Source: Notoacmeibacter sp. (GTDB lineage: Bacteria; Pseudomonadota; Alphaproteobacteria; Rhizobiales; Rhizobiaceae). From it: a stretch of DNA of 49,346 bases. Below the pieces are notes generated by a model that saw nothing but the letters and a program-made list of their open reading frames with translations, was not told the origin of the DNA and made no database searches. Numbering within the stretch: the stretch's first letter is position 1; each line of letters opens with the position of its first letter. Shown one piece after another: positions 8,220 to 17,037 of the stretch. The stretch spans positions 1-49,346 of the forward strand of contig JAIOIW010000101.1 in assembly GCA_019912385.1 (NCBI GenBank). Reading direction: 5' to 3'. The position numbers and the translations under genes were made by a program.

Positions 8220-9992
8220 ATGTATCGCAGCCCGGTTGCAGAGATCGCATTCACGCTCAAGCACGTGGCGGGTCTCAAGCAGGCCATGGACGAAGGCCTG
8301 CTCGGCGAACTCAGCGAAGACCTGCTGGATGCGGTCATAGAGGAAGCGGGCCGCTTCTCGACCGAGGAAATCTATCCGCTGCACAAGATCGGTGACGAGC
8401 AGGGCGCAAAGCTTGTCGACGGCAAGGTCACCATGCCCGACGGCTGGCGCGACCTCTACAGGCGCTGGGCTGAAGGCGGATGGAACGCGATTGCAGCGCC
8501 CGAAGCATGGGGCGGCCAGGATCTTGGAACCGCGATGTCGGTTGCCACGCTGGAGATGTGGAATTCCGGTTCCATGGCATTTGCAATCGGGCCGACGCTG
8601 ACCATGGGCGCAATCGAGGCGTTGGACAAGCACGGTTCGGACGAGCTCAAGGCCATCTATCTGGAAAAGCTCGTCTCCGGCGAGTGGATGGGCACCATGA
8701 ACCTGACCGAACCGCAGGCCGGTTCCGACCTCAACGCGTTGCGCGCCCGCGCCGAGCCGGCCGGCGATGGCACCTATCGCGTTTTCGGCCAGAAGATATT
8801 CATCACCTACGGCGAACACGACATCACCGACAACATTGTCCATCTGGTGTTGGCGCGCCTGCCCGATGCGCCGGCCGGCACGCGGGGCATTTCGCTCTTC
8901 CTGGTGCCGAAATTCCTGGTCAATGCGGACGGCTCGCTCGGCGCCCGCAACGACGTCTATTGCCACTCCGTCGAGCACAAGCTCGGCATCCACGCTTCGC
9001 CCACCTGCACGATGATCTATGGCGACGGCAAGCATGGCGACGCACCCGGCGCCATTGGCTGGCTGGTCGGTGAGGAGAACCGCGGCCTCGCATGCATGTT
9101 CACGATGATGAACAATGCGCGTATCGCGGTCGGCATCCAGGGGGTCGGCGTCGCCGAAACAGCCTATCAGAAGGCGCTCGGCTATGCGCATGAGCGCCGC
9201 CAGGGCAAGGCGGAAGGCTATCGCGGCGAAGGCATGGCGCCGATCGTCCTTCACCCGGATGTCCGGCGAAACCTGATGACCATGAAGGGGATGACCCAGG
9301 CCGCGCGCGCCATTGCCTATTCCTGCGCCCATGCCATCGACATGGACCATCGCAGCGGCGATTCCGGCGGTTTCTGGAGCACACGCGCAGCGTTGCTCAC
9401 GCCGGTTGCTAAGGCGTTCGCGACCGATACCGGCGTCGAAGTCGCCTCGATCGGCATCCAGGTCCATGGCGGCATGGGTTTTATCGAGGAAACGGGAGCC
9501 GCCGCCCTGCTGCGCGACGCCCGCATCGCGCCGATCTACGAGGGCACCAACGGCATCCAGGCGATCGACCTGGTCACCCGCAAGCTGCCGCTCGAAGGCG
9601 GCGAGCATGTCCACGGCTACATCGCGGAGTTGCGCGGCGATATCGAAGCCCTCCGCTCGTCCAACAATCCTGCATTCGGCCAGGCCGCGCAAAAGCTCGA
9701 CGCCGCGCTTGATCATCTCGTCGAAACCACCCGCTTCCTCCAGGAGGCGCTTTCGGCGGGCCGCATGGAGGAGGCGCTTGCGGGCGCGACGCCTTATCTG
9801 CGGCTGTTCGGACTTGCCGCCGGCGGCGCCTATCTCGCCCGCGGCGCGGTTGTGGGCGACGATGCGGCGCGCATCGCGCTTTGCCGCTTCTTCGCCGAGA
9901 ACCTTGTCGACGAAACGGCAGCATTGTCGGCCCGTGTACGCGAAGGCGCGGCGAGCCTGGCGGCAGCCGACGCGGTTCTCGGCGTCGCTTGA
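8220..9992 (+). CDS. Acyl-CoA dehydrogenase, DmdC (3-methylmercaptopropionyl-CoA dehydrogenase)-like
   Basis: The 590-residue flavoenzyme belongs to the long acyl-CoA dehydrogenase subfamily that includes DmdC. In order: N-terminal helical domain (about 40-155), middle beta domain with MNLTEPQAGSDLNALR near 160, the C-terminal helical domain (about 280-450) with the catalytic Glu near 441 in YEGTNGIQAIDL, and an extra C-terminal domain (about 465-590) typical of the subfamily. It oxidises an acyl-CoA to the enoyl-CoA and passes electrons to ETF. The Shine-Dalgarno AGGGGAGG precedes the ATG. An enoyl-CoA hydratase gene follows, giving the next beta-oxidation step. DMSP use cannot be concluded without dmdB/dmdD. 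Confidence 0.88.
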   Translation: MYRSPVAEIAFTLKHVAGLKQAMDEGLLGELSEDLLDAVIEEAGRFSTEEIYPLHKIGDEQGAKLVDGKVTMPDGWRDLYRRWAEGGWNAIAAPEAWGGQDLGTAMSVATLEMWNSGSMAFAIGPTLTMGAIEALDKHGSDELKAIYLEKLVSGEWMGTMNLTEPQAGSDLNALRARAEPAGDGTYRVFGQKIFITYGEHDITDNIVHLVLARLPDAPAGTRGISLFLVPKFLVNADGSLGARNDVYCHSVEHKLGIHASPTCTMIYGDGKHGDAPGAIGWLVGEENRGLACMFTMMNNARIAVGIQGVGVAETAYQKALGYAHERRQGKAEGYRGEGMAPIVLHPDVRRNLMTMKGMTQAARAIAYSCAHAIDMDHRSGDSGGFWSTRAALLTPVAKAFATDTGVEVASIGIQVHGGMGFIEETGAAALLRDARIAPIYEGTNGIQAIDLVTRKLPLEGGEHVHGYIAELRGDIEALRSSNNPAFGQAAQKLDAALDHLVETTRFLQEALSAGRMEEALAGATPYLRLFGLAAGGAYLARGAVVGDDAARIALCRFFAENLVDETAALSARVREGAASLAAADAVLGVA

Positions 9993-10132
9993 GACAGGGC
10001 GCCGTGGCTGACACCTCCTTTCTTCTCCCGCGAACGGGAAAAGGAAGAGCCCATGCCGTCGGCATCTTCTCCAATCGCCGACATTCGCGATCAGCCCGGC
10101 AGAAACCCCTTTTTCCAGTGGTCGATGCCCAG

Positions 10133-10163
10133 TTGACTTTGACGTTAACGTCAATAGTAGAAT
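10133..10163 (+). promoter_or_regulatory. Promoter with MerR/LiuR-like palindrome in its spacer
   Basis: A perfect 16-bp palindrome TTGACGTTAACGTCAA (10139-10154) lies between TTGACT (10133-10138) and TAGAAT (10158-10163), a 19-nt spacer. MerR-family activators and repressors bind palindromes exactly in long 19-20-nt spacers. The palindrome resembles, from memory, motifs assigned to LiuR, the MerR-type regulator of branched-chain amino acid and acyl-CoA breakdown. Transcription would start near 10170, upstream of the GTG start of the enoyl-CoA hydratase gene. No merR-family gene is in the window, so the regulator must be elsewhere. Confidence 0.7.
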
Positions 10164-10238
10164 GGAATGATCGGAACCGAGCTGCGGGCTAGCGGACATG
10201 CAGCGGCAGGCAAAGCTCCGGCCAGGGAGGGACAACAA

Positions 10239-10988
10239 GTGACCGGACACATCATCATCGCGCGCGAAGCGGGGGTGCAGACAATCCGCATAAACCGTGC
10301 GGACAAGAAGAACGCACTGACGCGCGCCATGTATGCCGCGATGGCTTCCGTCCTGAGCGAGGCCGACGAGGACGACGCCATCCGCGTCTCCGTCCTGATG
10401 GGCGTCCCGGGGTCGTTTACCTCCGGCAACGACATCGCCGATTTCATGAATTATTCGATGGGCGGCGAGCAGGGAATGGAGGTCTATGACTTCCTGATGG
10501 CGCTCGCGCGGTCGAGAAAGCCGATTGTTGCGGCCGTCGATGGTATCGCGGTCGGCATCGGTACGACGATGCAGTTCCATTGCGACCTGACATTTGCCAC
10601 CCCGCGCACGGTCTTCCGCACGCCCTTTGTCGATCTCGGCGTCGTGCCGGAAGCCGGTTCCAGCTTGTTGGGCCCGGCCGCGCTCGGCCGCCAGGGCGCG
10701 TTCGCCCTGCTCGCCATGGGCGAAGGCCTGCCGGCTGCCGAGGCCAGGGCCGCGGGCCTCATTCACGCCGTCGTTGGCGAGGACGAAGTGGAAGCGGCCG
10801 CGCTGGAAGCTGCAACGCGTATCGCCGCCAAGCCGCCAGAAGCCATGCGGATCGCCCGCGACCTGCTCCTCGGTGACCGCGATGCACTCGTCGAGCGCAT
10901 CCGGCACGAAGGCAAGCTGTTCCGTGAGCGCCTGCAGTCGGATGAAGCCCGCCAGGCCTTCATGGCGTTCATGAGCCGCAAGAAGTAG
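10239..10988 (+). CDS. Enoyl-CoA hydratase/isomerase family protein
   Basis: A 249-residue crotonase-fold protein. SGNDIADF (near residue 69) and the AAVDGIAVGIGTTM helix (near 100) form the oxyanion hole. The acidic residue in VVPEAGSS is present, while the second hydratase Glu is not obvious, so it could be a hydratase or a delta-3, delta-2 isomerase. GTG 10239 is chosen: AGGGAGGG lies 8 nt upstream, and the longer frame from ATG 10167 would start at the predicted transcription start. It lies 246 nt after the acyl-CoA dehydrogenase and has its own promoter. Confidence 0.85.
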   Translation: MTGHIIIAREAGVQTIRINRADKKNALTRAMYAAMASVLSEADEDDAIRVSVLMGVPGSFTSGNDIADFMNYSMGGEQGMEVYDFLMALARSRKPIVAAVDGIAVGIGTTMQFHCDLTFATPRTVFRTPFVDLGVVPEAGSSLLGPAALGRQGAFALLAMGEGLPAAEARAAGLIHAVVGEDEVEAAALEAATRIAAKPPEAMRIARDLLLGDRDALVERIRHEGKLFRERLQSDEARQAFMAFMSRKK

Positions 10989-11051
10989 GGTTGGTTCGAC
11001 CGGCGAAAGGGCGCTATCCAAATGCGCCGAAGCCGCACAGGATCGAGACAC

Positions 11052-11393
11052 ATGGCTATCGTCGTCATCATCAATCAAGCCTTGGCGTTCTCGCTGGAAC
11101 TCGCATTGCTTGCCGCCTTCGGAATGTACGGGTACCAGATCACCGGCCACCCGGTTATTCGCTGGGTCCTGGCGATTGTCATCGTTGCGGCAGCGGTCGC
11201 ATTATGGGGCAGGTTTGCCGCGCCCAACGCCGCGGCCCGCCTGCACATGTCGGCGCTGTTGGCGTTCAAGATCGCCATGTTCGGTGCCGGCGCCGGCGCA
11301 TTCCTTGGCGCGGGCCGGCCGGTTGTCGCCATTGTTTTTGCTGTTCTTGTCGCCATCCACCTTTCGCTTGCGGTCGCGACCGGTCAGATTTGA
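11052..11393 (+). CDS. YrdB/DUF2568-like integral membrane protein
   Basis: The 113-residue protein has four hydrophobic helices (about residues 5-28, 33-54, 64-82 and 86-106) and short basic loops (GRFAAPNAAARLH). Size, helix count and the opening NQALAFSLELALLAAFGMYGYQ fit the YrdB (DUF2568) family, whose function is unknown. The frame is open a further ten codons upstream to a start at 11022, but the Shine-Dalgarno-like GGATCGAG lies 5 nt before ATG 11052. It follows the enoyl-CoA hydratase by 63 nt and could be co-transcribed. Confidence 0.75.
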   Translation: MAIVVIINQALAFSLELALLAAFGMYGYQITGHPVIRWVLAIVIVAAAVALWGRFAAPNAAARLHMSALLAFKIAMFGAGAGAFLGAGRPVVAIVFAVLVAIHLSLAVATGQI

Positions 11394-11567
11394 CCGAACA
11401 GCGATAGCCCCTGCCAAGGTTCACCCTGCTTGCCTGTGCCCACCGTCTTTGTGCGGCTGGCGAACGATTGGTGCGACAGGCTTACGCAGGACCCGACAAG
11501 GAACTGTTCAGATTCACCTGCTAGTTATTCGCTCGTGCACCAGAATACCTGCGGGGGAAATTCCAGA

Positions 11568-12530
11568 ATGTCTGCTACAGCGCAAGTCCTTTCGTTCGTT
11601 GATTTCGAGGACGATGACGACGCATTTGATGCTGCCCGCAAGACCCATCAGACGCTTATCGACACGCAGGAACGCATGGGGATGATGCTGGACGTCATGC
11701 CCATGGGCCTGCTGATCCACACCGAGCAAGGCATCCTGTTCGCCAATCAGGAGGCGTGCCGGATGCTGGAGGTCACCAACGAGGCGGCGGTCGGCCAGCA
11801 CCTGCTCGATTTCGTGGCGCAGAACCAGTTTACCTCGGTGATGGAGCAGTTTGCGGCTTCCTTCCGCACGTGCGACATGCACAGCCAGGAAACGCGCCTT
11901 GCACATTCAAGCGGCGAAGACCTGCATATCAAGCTGATCTCCTGCAAATTGCCCTGGCACGGCAATCCCGTCATCCAGGTGCTGCTGCAGGACATCACCG
12001 ATCTGAAGAAGACGGAATTGAAACTGCGCCTTCTGAGCCAGCGAGATCCGCTCACCGGAACCTACAACCGGCGTTTCGCCATGCATGAGGCTGAAGCCCT
12101 GCTGTCAGCGCCAAGCAGCCAGTCCCTGGGCGTTCTGATCATTGATGCCGACCACTTCAAGGCGGTGAACGACACCTACGGACACGCGGCGGGCGATGCG
12201 GCTCTCATTGCTTTGGCCGAGATCGGCACCGAGCTCACCAGCATGTATCCTGGCGAGCAACTGGCACCGTTCTGCCGGTTCGGAGGCGAGGAGTTCGTGG
12301 CGTTGCTTCCGGGCTGCGATGTGGCGCAGGCTCGTGATTTCGCCGAACAACTGCGTCAGCGCGTGGAGCGCCGACGTATCGTCGATCCGGACGGCGATTT
12401 CTCCATCACGGTATCGATCGGGGTCAGCACAGCCCAACCCGGGACCGGTTTTGATGCTGCCCTTGCGAGGGCCGACAAGGCGCTCTACGCGGCAAAGGCA
12501 GCCGGGCGCAACAGGGTGGAGATCGGCTAG
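11568..12530 (+). CDS. PAS-GGDEF diguanylate cyclase
   Basis: A 320-residue cytoplasmic c-di-GMP synthase. Residues about 40-155 form a PAS sensor domain (MLDVMPMGLLIHTEQGILFANQ start, LQDITDLKK exit helix). Residues about 165-320 form the GGDEF domain with DPLTGTYNRR, IDADHFKAVNDTYGHAAGD and an intact GGEEF at 239-243. No RxxD product-inhibition site lies five residues before GGEEF (sequence APFCR), so allosteric feedback is probably absent. No signal peptide or membrane helix. The frame is open upstream, but GGGGGAAA before ATG 11568 and domain limits support this start. The PAS ligand is unknown. Confidence 0.9.
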   Translation: MSATAQVLSFVDFEDDDDAFDAARKTHQTLIDTQERMGMMLDVMPMGLLIHTEQGILFANQEACRMLEVTNEAAVGQHLLDFVAQNQFTSVMEQFAASFRTCDMHSQETRLAHSSGEDLHIKLISCKLPWHGNPVIQVLLQDITDLKKTELKLRLLSQRDPLTGTYNRRFAMHEAEALLSAPSSQSLGVLIIDADHFKAVNDTYGHAAGDAALIALAEIGTELTSMYPGEQLAPFCRFGGEEFVALLPGCDVAQARDFAEQLRQRVERRRIVDPDGDFSITVSIGVSTAQPGTGFDAALARADKALYAAKAAGRNRVEIG

Positions 12531-12797
12531 TGGAACGAATTTGACATTCGATACCCGTTCGATGTCGACCTAAAGATCGAACGCGAGATTCAAAAGTTCC
12601 GCTAGAGTCATAACCTTGCTAGTGGCTCTTCGGTTTCCGACATTTGCGCTGGCAGCCGATGCAAACGGATGCTGATGGTGGAAACGAACCACTGGTATCC
12701 GGGCACCATCGCGAACGGGCGTTGCGGCAGGTTTGCCCGCAGTTTTCTCGGGCCGATTGCGATTTCCCGCCGGGTCGAAGGGCTTTGCCCCGCAAGT
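12531..12797. other. Intergenic region between the cyclase gene and pdxH 3' ends, with a small hairpin
   Basis: These 267 nt separate two convergent genes. GTTCGAT (12557-12563) pairs with ATCGAAC (12576-12582) across 12 nt, and TTCGAT also recurs directly at 12547; no T-tract follows. A 33-codon minus-strand frame (12709-12608) has no Shine-Dalgarno and no recognisable product. I see no tRNA or known RNA fold here. The lower stem could be a transcript end for the cyclase gene. Confidence 0.4.
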
Positions 12798-13415
12798 TCA
12801 CGGATAGAGCCGCGTCTTCTCCCAGCTTCCATCGCCGGCACGCGTGAACATGACCCGGTCATGCAGGCGGAACGGGCGGTCGTGCCAGAACTCGATCGAC
12901 ACCGGCACGAGGCGGAAGCCCGACCAGTAGTCCGGGCGCGGTATGTCGCCGATGGCGTGCTTCGCGGTGTACTCGGCGACCGCCTTTTCGAGTGCGAACC
13001 GGCTTTCCAGCGGCCGCGACTGCTTCGAGGCCCAGGCGCCGATCCGGCTGCCGCGCGGGCGCGATCTGTAATAGGCATCGGCCTCGGCGTCGGAGACCTC
13101 TTCGATGTTGCCGCGCACCCGCACCTGGCGGCGCAGGCTCTTCCAGTGGAAGCACAAGGCAGCCTTCTTCGCTGCCAGGATTTCGCGCCCCTTGGTGCTT
13201 TCGAAATTGGTATAGAAAACGAAACCCGCCTCCGAGAATTCCTTCAGCAGCACCATGCGCACATTCGGCATGCCTGAGGGATCGACGGTGGCGAGCGCCA
13301 TCGCCGTCGGGTCGTTCATTTCGCTTTTCTCAGCGTCCGCCAGCCACGCACCGAACAGCCGGATCGGTTCGGTCGACAGCGTGAAGTCATCACTTGTTAA
13401 CCCTGTTTCACCCAT
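12798..13415 (-). CDS. pdxH: Pyridoxamine 5'-phosphate oxidase PdxH
   Basis: FMN-dependent oxidase that makes pyridoxal 5'-phosphate from PNP or PMP (cytoplasm, homodimer). The 205-residue length is typical. Signatures in order: [17 protein letters not shown] (near 33), [16 protein letters not shown] (near 55), [20 protein letters not shown] (near 83), [11 protein letters not shown] (near 125), and the C-terminal [11 protein letters not shown] ... [12 protein letters not shown] with WEKTRLYP at the end, the family's usual finish. The frame stays open far upstream, but ATG 13415 fits family N-termini. The divergent lipoprotein gene begins about 30 nt away. Confidence 0.95.
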   Translation of the reverse strand: MGETGLTSDDFTLSTEPIRLFGAWLADAEKSEMNDPTAMALATVDPSGMPNVRMVLLKEFSEAGFVFYTNFESTKGREILAAKKAALCFHWKSLRRQVRVRGNIEEVSDAEADAYYRSRPRGSRIGAWASKQSRPLESRFALEKAVAEYTAKHAIGDIPRPDYWSGFRLVPVSIEFWHDRPFRLHDRVMFTRAGDGSWEKTRLYP

Positions 13416-13446
13416 AATTCGTCCGTTTCTATCGAGCCGTTTGCCA

Positions 13447-13911
13447 GTGGGGTTTGCCAATGGGGTAGCCGGTCTACGCTTAGGGGGTTCGGGTCGCATT
13501 TTCCAGACCCTTGGCTCGACATTACTGCTGGCCGGAGCTCTGGCTGGCTGCGCGACCGGCAACATCCTCACCAGGGCGGAAACGGATCCAACCATCATCA
13601 CAGGTTCAATTCCGGATCCGGTCTCGCCGTCGGCTGAATCCGAGCGGGCGTCGGATGAACTGACCATTCGCAATGCCGTCTCGTCCGCAAACCTGCAGGA
13701 AACCGGCGATGCTCCGATCGCCTGGGCGAACCAGGACACCGGCGCCCGCGGCTCGATTACCAGGGTCACGGAGTACAAGGACCGCAAAGGGGTGCTGTGC
13801 CGCGCGTTCACTGCTTCCCTGGAGCGCTTCGACGGTGTATCGCAGGGTGCCGGCGAGGCGTGCCTCGGTCCGGGCGGCAACTGGACCATGCGATCCTTCG
13901 GTAGCATTTGA
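13447..13911 (+). CDS. RT0821/Lpp0805-type 17-kDa surface lipoprotein
   Basis: The protein (154 residues from this start) contains a lipobox LAGALAGC after a hydrophobic run, so it is probably lipid-anchored in the envelope. The C-terminal part ([18 protein letters not shown] ... [11 protein letters not shown]) matches the RT0821/Lpp0805 surface-protein family related to rickettsial 17-kDa antigens. The start is uncertain: there is no ATG between 13415 and the signal sequence, and GTG 13447, TTG 13441 or a rarer codon are possible. It is divergent from pdxH with only about 31 nt between starts, so promoters must overlap the coding regions. Role unknown, probably structural. Confidence 0.75.
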   Translation: MGFANGVAGLRLGGSGRIFQTLGSTLLLAGALAGCATGNILTRAETDPTIITGSIPDPVSPSAESERASDELTIRNAVSSANLQETGDAPIAWANQDTGARGSITRVTEYKDRKGVLCRAFTASLERFDGVSQGAGEACLGPGGNWTMRSFGSI

Positions 13912-14036
13912 ATCGGACCGGCCAGCGCGTCCAAACTGGTGTAAAACCTGCTTTTTCGCCCATCGGCGACTGGAATTGCGCGGCCCGGATGCACATATGT
14001 CTGCCAACTTAAATATTTGCTTTTCTGGAAAGCACG

Positions 14037-14987
14037 ATGGCACGCGATCCCTACCAGGTGCTGGGTGTGGCCAAGACCGCGCCCGCAAAGGAAATAAAAT
14101 CGGCCTTTCGCAAACTGGCCAAGAAGTATCATCCCGATCAGAAACCGGATGATCCCAGGGCCAAGGAGCGTTTCGCCGAGATCAGTCAGGCCTACGATAT
14201 CGTGGGCGACGAAACGAAGCGCAAGGCCTTCGATCGTGGCGAGATCGATGCCGAGGGTAAGCCGCGCTTTGCCGATTTCGGGGCCGGCGCAGGCGATCAC
14301 GGTCCGTTCGGCGGGTTTGCCCGCGGCGGTCCCGGCGGCGCGCATTTCGAATTCCACTCCTCCGGTCCCGGCGGAGCCGGCGACATCTTTTCCGAGATTT
14401 TCGGCCAGGCTTTCGGAAGCGGCGGCGCCCGCACGCGCGAGCACTCCACCGGTGATCCGTTTTCAGGCCACCGGCCGCAGCACGGCGCTCCGGATGGCGC
14501 GGATATGTCCGCGACCCTCGATGTTTCGCTTGAGGATATCGCCGCCGCTGCCAAGGTAACGGCGGTGTTTCCCGGTGGCCGCAAGCTCGCGATCAAGTTG
14601 CCGGCCTATGTCGAGGACGGGCAGACGATCCGACTGAAGGGGCAAGGCCAGCCGACCCCGTTTGGCAAGCCGGGCGATGCCCTGATTAGGATCAGGTTCG
14701 CCAGGCACCCGCGTTTCCGTGTCGAGGGGCGTGACCTGCATGTCGATCTGCCGGTCAGCCTGCACGACGCCGTTCTCGGCGCAAAGGTTCCCGTCGATAC
14801 GCTGACGGGCCGAATCGCTGTCTCGGTTCCCGCCTGGTCTGGATCCGACAAGGTCATGCGTATCAAAGGCCGGGGACTGCCCACCAAGGGCGGCGGTGTG
14901 GGTGACCTGTTCGTCCATGTGCGCATCATGCTTCCCGAGGGCGGAGACCGCGAACTCGAGGCGTTCCTCAAAAAGCGCGCGGGCTGA
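14037..14987 (+). CDS. DnaJ C-terminal domain co-chaperone (CbpA-like, type II)
   Basis: The 316-residue Hsp40 stimulates DnaK ATPase and delivers substrates. The J domain occupies residues 1-70 with the HPD tripeptide at 32-34. A Gly/Phe-rich linker (about 75-145) follows, then the substrate-binding C-terminal domains (about 155-310). There is no CxxCxGxG zinc finger, so it is a CbpA/DjlA-type II J protein rather than DnaJ. The fragment [20 protein letters not shown] joins linker and CTD. GGAAAG lies 5 nt before the ATG. It lies 114 nt upstream of fabI. Confidence 0.9.
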   Translation: MARDPYQVLGVAKTAPAKEIKSAFRKLAKKYHPDQKPDDPRAKERFAEISQAYDIVGDETKRKAFDRGEIDAEGKPRFADFGAGAGDHGPFGGFARGGPGGAHFEFHSSGPGGAGDIFSEIFGQAFGSGGARTREHSTGDPFSGHRPQHGAPDGADMSATLDVSLEDIAAAAKVTAVFPGGRKLAIKLPAYVEDGQTIRLKGQGQPTPFGKPGDALIRIRFARHPRFRVEGRDLHVDLPVSLHDAVLGAKVPVDTLTGRIAVSVPAWSGSDKVMRIKGRGLPTKGGGVGDLFVHVRIMLPEGGDRELEAFLKKRAG

Positions 14988-15101
14988 CCGGTTCCGCCGG
15001 CCGGACCCTTCTGACTGTGGCAATCCCCCAAGTGGCTTGATGCCTTCGGCGGCCTGTGCAATAGGCTTGACAAACTGACGCAGCTTCGCGGGAGGACGCA
15101 C

Positions 15102-15914
15102 ATGGCGGGAACCGGCGGCCTGATGGCCGGAAAACGTGGCCTCATAATGGGCCTGGCCAACAATCGGTCGATCGCCTGGGGGATCGCGAAATCCTGCGCC
15201 GACGCCGGTGCGGAACTGGCGCTGACCTATCAGGGCGAAGCGCTGAAGAAGCGCGTGGAACCGCTGGCCGCCGAGTTGGGCGCCTACGTGGCCGGCCATT
15301 GCGACGTGTCCGACCAGTCGACCATCGACGCCGTGTTTGCCGATTTGGAGGCAAAGTGGGGCAAGCTGGATTTCGTCGTTCACGCGATCGGATTTTCCAA
15401 CAAGGACGAGTTGGACGGCCGTTACGTCGAAACCACGCGCGAAAATTTCCAGATGACAATGGATATTTCCGTCTATTCCTTCACGGCGGTGGCCAAGGCT
15501 GCGGAGCCGTTGATGAAAGACGGCGGGTCCCTCCTGACGCTCACCTATTACGGCGCCGAGAAGGTCATGCCGCACTACAACGTCATGGGCGTCGCCAAGG
15601 CTGCGCTCGAGGCGAGCGTGCGCTACCTGGCGGTCGACCTCGGCGGTAACGGCATCCGCGTCAATGCCATCTCGGCGGGTCCGATCAAGACGCTGGCGGC
15701 TTCGGGCATCGGCGACTTCCGCTATATCCTGAAGTGGAACGAATACAATTCGCCGCTCAAGCGCACGACCACGATCGAGGAAGTGGGCGACACGGCCGTC
15801 TTTCTGCTGTCAGACATGGGGCGCGGCACGACAGGCGAGGTTCTCCACGTCGACTCCGGCTACCATGTCGTGGGAATGAAAGCCGTCGACGCGCCGGACA
15901 TCTCCACCGTCTGA
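15102..15914 (+). CDS. fabI: Enoyl-[acyl-carrier-protein] reductase [NADH] FabI
   Basis: Reduces trans-2-enoyl-ACP in the last step of each type II fatty acid elongation cycle. This 270-residue SDR-fold protein has the FabI nucleotide motif GLANNRSIAWGIA (17-29), CDV (67-69) and the catalytic Tyr-x6-Lys as Tyr159 and Lys166 (PHYNVMGVAK), with the substrate-loop region ISAGPIKTLAASGI. It is the classic triclosan-type target. GCGGGAGG precedes the ATG by 6 nt. In many rhizobia fabI is followed, as here, by a histidine phosphatase and aroC. Confidence 0.95.
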   Translation: MAGTGGLMAGKRGLIMGLANNRSIAWGIAKSCADAGAELALTYQGEALKKRVEPLAAELGAYVAGHCDVSDQSTIDAVFADLEAKWGKLDFVVHAIGFSNKDELDGRYVETTRENFQMTMDISVYSFTAVAKAAEPLMKDGGSLLTLTYYGAEKVMPHYNVMGVAKAALEASVRYLAVDLGGNGIRVNAISAGPIKTLAASGIGDFRYILKWNEYNSPLKRTTTIEEVGDTAVFLLSDMGRGTTGEVLHVDSGYHVVGMKAVDAPDISTV

Positions 15915-15961
15915 GTTGGACGCTTCATCCAGCCGACACATTTCAATGCGATTGCGTCTCG

Positions 15962-16549
15962 ATGGCTCCGTTGATCTATTTTTGCCGCCATGGCCAGACC
16001 GACTGGAATGTCGAGGGCCGGCTGCAGGGCCAGTGGGACACCACGCTCAACGAGATCGGCCGGGTTCAGGCTGATCAGAACGGCCGCAAGCTCGCGCGCG
16101 AGATTGCTTCACCCGCAAGGTTCGATTTTGTCGCCAGCCCGCTGGACCGCACCTGCGAGACCATGCGGCGCATTCGCGTGGCGATGGGCCTGGCGCCCGA
16201 CGGTTTCCGCCGGGACCCGCTGCTCAAGGAGATCTGCTTCGGCGATTGGGAATCGCATACCTTCGCGGAACTGGAGTTTGTTTCGCCCGGAATCACGGCC
16301 GCGCGCGAAGCCGACAAGTGGAACTGTGTCGCGCCGGGAGTGAACGGCGAGAGCTACGCGATGTTGTGCGAACGGGTGCGGACGTGGTTTTCGGGCGTTG
16401 CGCCGCCCACGGTCTGTGTCACCCATGGCGGAGTCATGCGCTGCATATTTCGCATCGTGCAGGACATCGAGGAGAGCGAAGCCGCCACGATGAATATTCC
16501 CCAGGACAGGATCTTGCGCCTGGCCGACGGCCGGCTTGAGTGGCTGTAG
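15962..16549 (+). CDS. Histidine phosphatase superfamily (phosphoglycerate mutase-like) protein
   Basis: A 195-residue cytoplasmic phosphatase of branch 1. The phospho-histidine motif is RHGQTDWN (Arg9-His10), the second arginine lies in ASPLDRTCETM, the proton donor Glu in LLKEICFGDWE, and the second His in CVTHGGVMR. Family members include cofactor-dependent mutases and phosphatases of small phosphoesters; the substrate here is unknown. No good Shine-Dalgarno precedes ATG 15962, 47 nt after the fabI stop, so translation may depend on coupling to fabI. Convergent with the DUF1344 gene. Confidence 0.88.
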   Translation: MAPLIYFCRHGQTDWNVEGRLQGQWDTTLNEIGRVQADQNGRKLAREIASPARFDFVASPLDRTCETMRRIRVAMGLAPDGFRRDPLLKEICFGDWESHTFAELEFVSPGITAAREADKWNCVAPGVNGESYAMLCERVRTWFSGVAPPTVCVTHGGVMRCIFRIVQDIEESEAATMNIPQDRILRLADGRLEWL

Positions 16550-16567
16550 ACCGGTTCCCGGCCCCGC

Positions 16568-16813
16568 CTATTCCCAGATTTGCATGTCGGTCACGATGTT
16601 GATGCCGTTGATCAGATCATAGGCGATCGTCACCTCAACACCCTCGGAGAGAGCCGTAAAATCGAACTCGCTCGAAAGCTTGAACTGCGATCCGTCGTCG
16701 AGCGTGACCGTCTGCTTTTCATTGTCCACGACCTTGATGGTTCCCTCGGCGATTTCGGCGAGGGCGGCATTGGTCATGAAAAGCGCAAAAAGCGCGCAAA
16801 GCACACTGCGCAT
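16568..16813 (-). CDS. DUF1344 small exported protein
   Basis: The 81-residue product has a Sec signal peptide (MRSVLCALFALFMTNAALA, cleavage near residue 19). The mature 62 residues form a beta-rich domain (GTIKVVDNEKQTVTLDDGSQF) as in DUF1344, a family of short periplasmic proteins in Hyphomicrobiales. Function unknown. The Shine-Dalgarno AGAGGAAA lies upstream of ATG 16813, which decides between this start and a longer open frame. It is divergent from aroC with a 224-nt gap rich in AT, and convergent with the phosphatase gene 18 nt away. Confidence 0.8.
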   Translation of the reverse strand: MRSVLCALFALFMTNAALAEIAEGTIKVVDNEKQTVTLDDGSQFKLSSEFDFTALSEGVEVTIAYDLINGINIVTDMQIWE

Positions 16814-17037
16814 GGTTCGTTTCCTCTGTCGTGCAGGCCGCCTCGGGATCGAACGGCTTCGTGATTTTGTAAAAAAGCAGAAACGGCACGATTGTGTCAA
16901 AAGTAAAACTCCGCCGGTGCGCATGGGGTAACGTTTTGCGACGGACCGCACTTGGCCTGTCCTCGACAGCCATGGCGGTTTCAATTGGTCAGGCGATGTT
17001 CTAGAAGGCGATCTGAAGAGCAATTGCGGGCCGGCAC

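Noticed and set aside
10022-10074. Hairpins TCCCG/CGGGA and ATGCCG/CGGCAT after the acyl-CoA dehydrogenase gene
   Set aside because: Stems are 5-6 bp with poor extension and no T-tract, too weak to call as a terminator.
8220-10988. A DMSP demethylation pathway based on the DmdC-like dehydrogenase and hydratase
   Set aside because: DmdC-like enzymes are often general acyl-CoA dehydrogenases and no dmdA or dmdB is present here.
8193-11150. A 985-codon open frame on the minus strand opposite the acyl-CoA dehydrogenase and enoyl-CoA hydratase genes
   Set aside because: Composition is low-complexity Arg/Asp/Gly/His, with no recognisable motif, while the plus strand encodes clear enzymes. It is a GC-rich shadow frame.
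12608-12709. A 33-codon minus-strand frame downstream of pdxH
   Set aside because: No Shine-Dalgarno, no conserved features that I can recognise, and too short to call.
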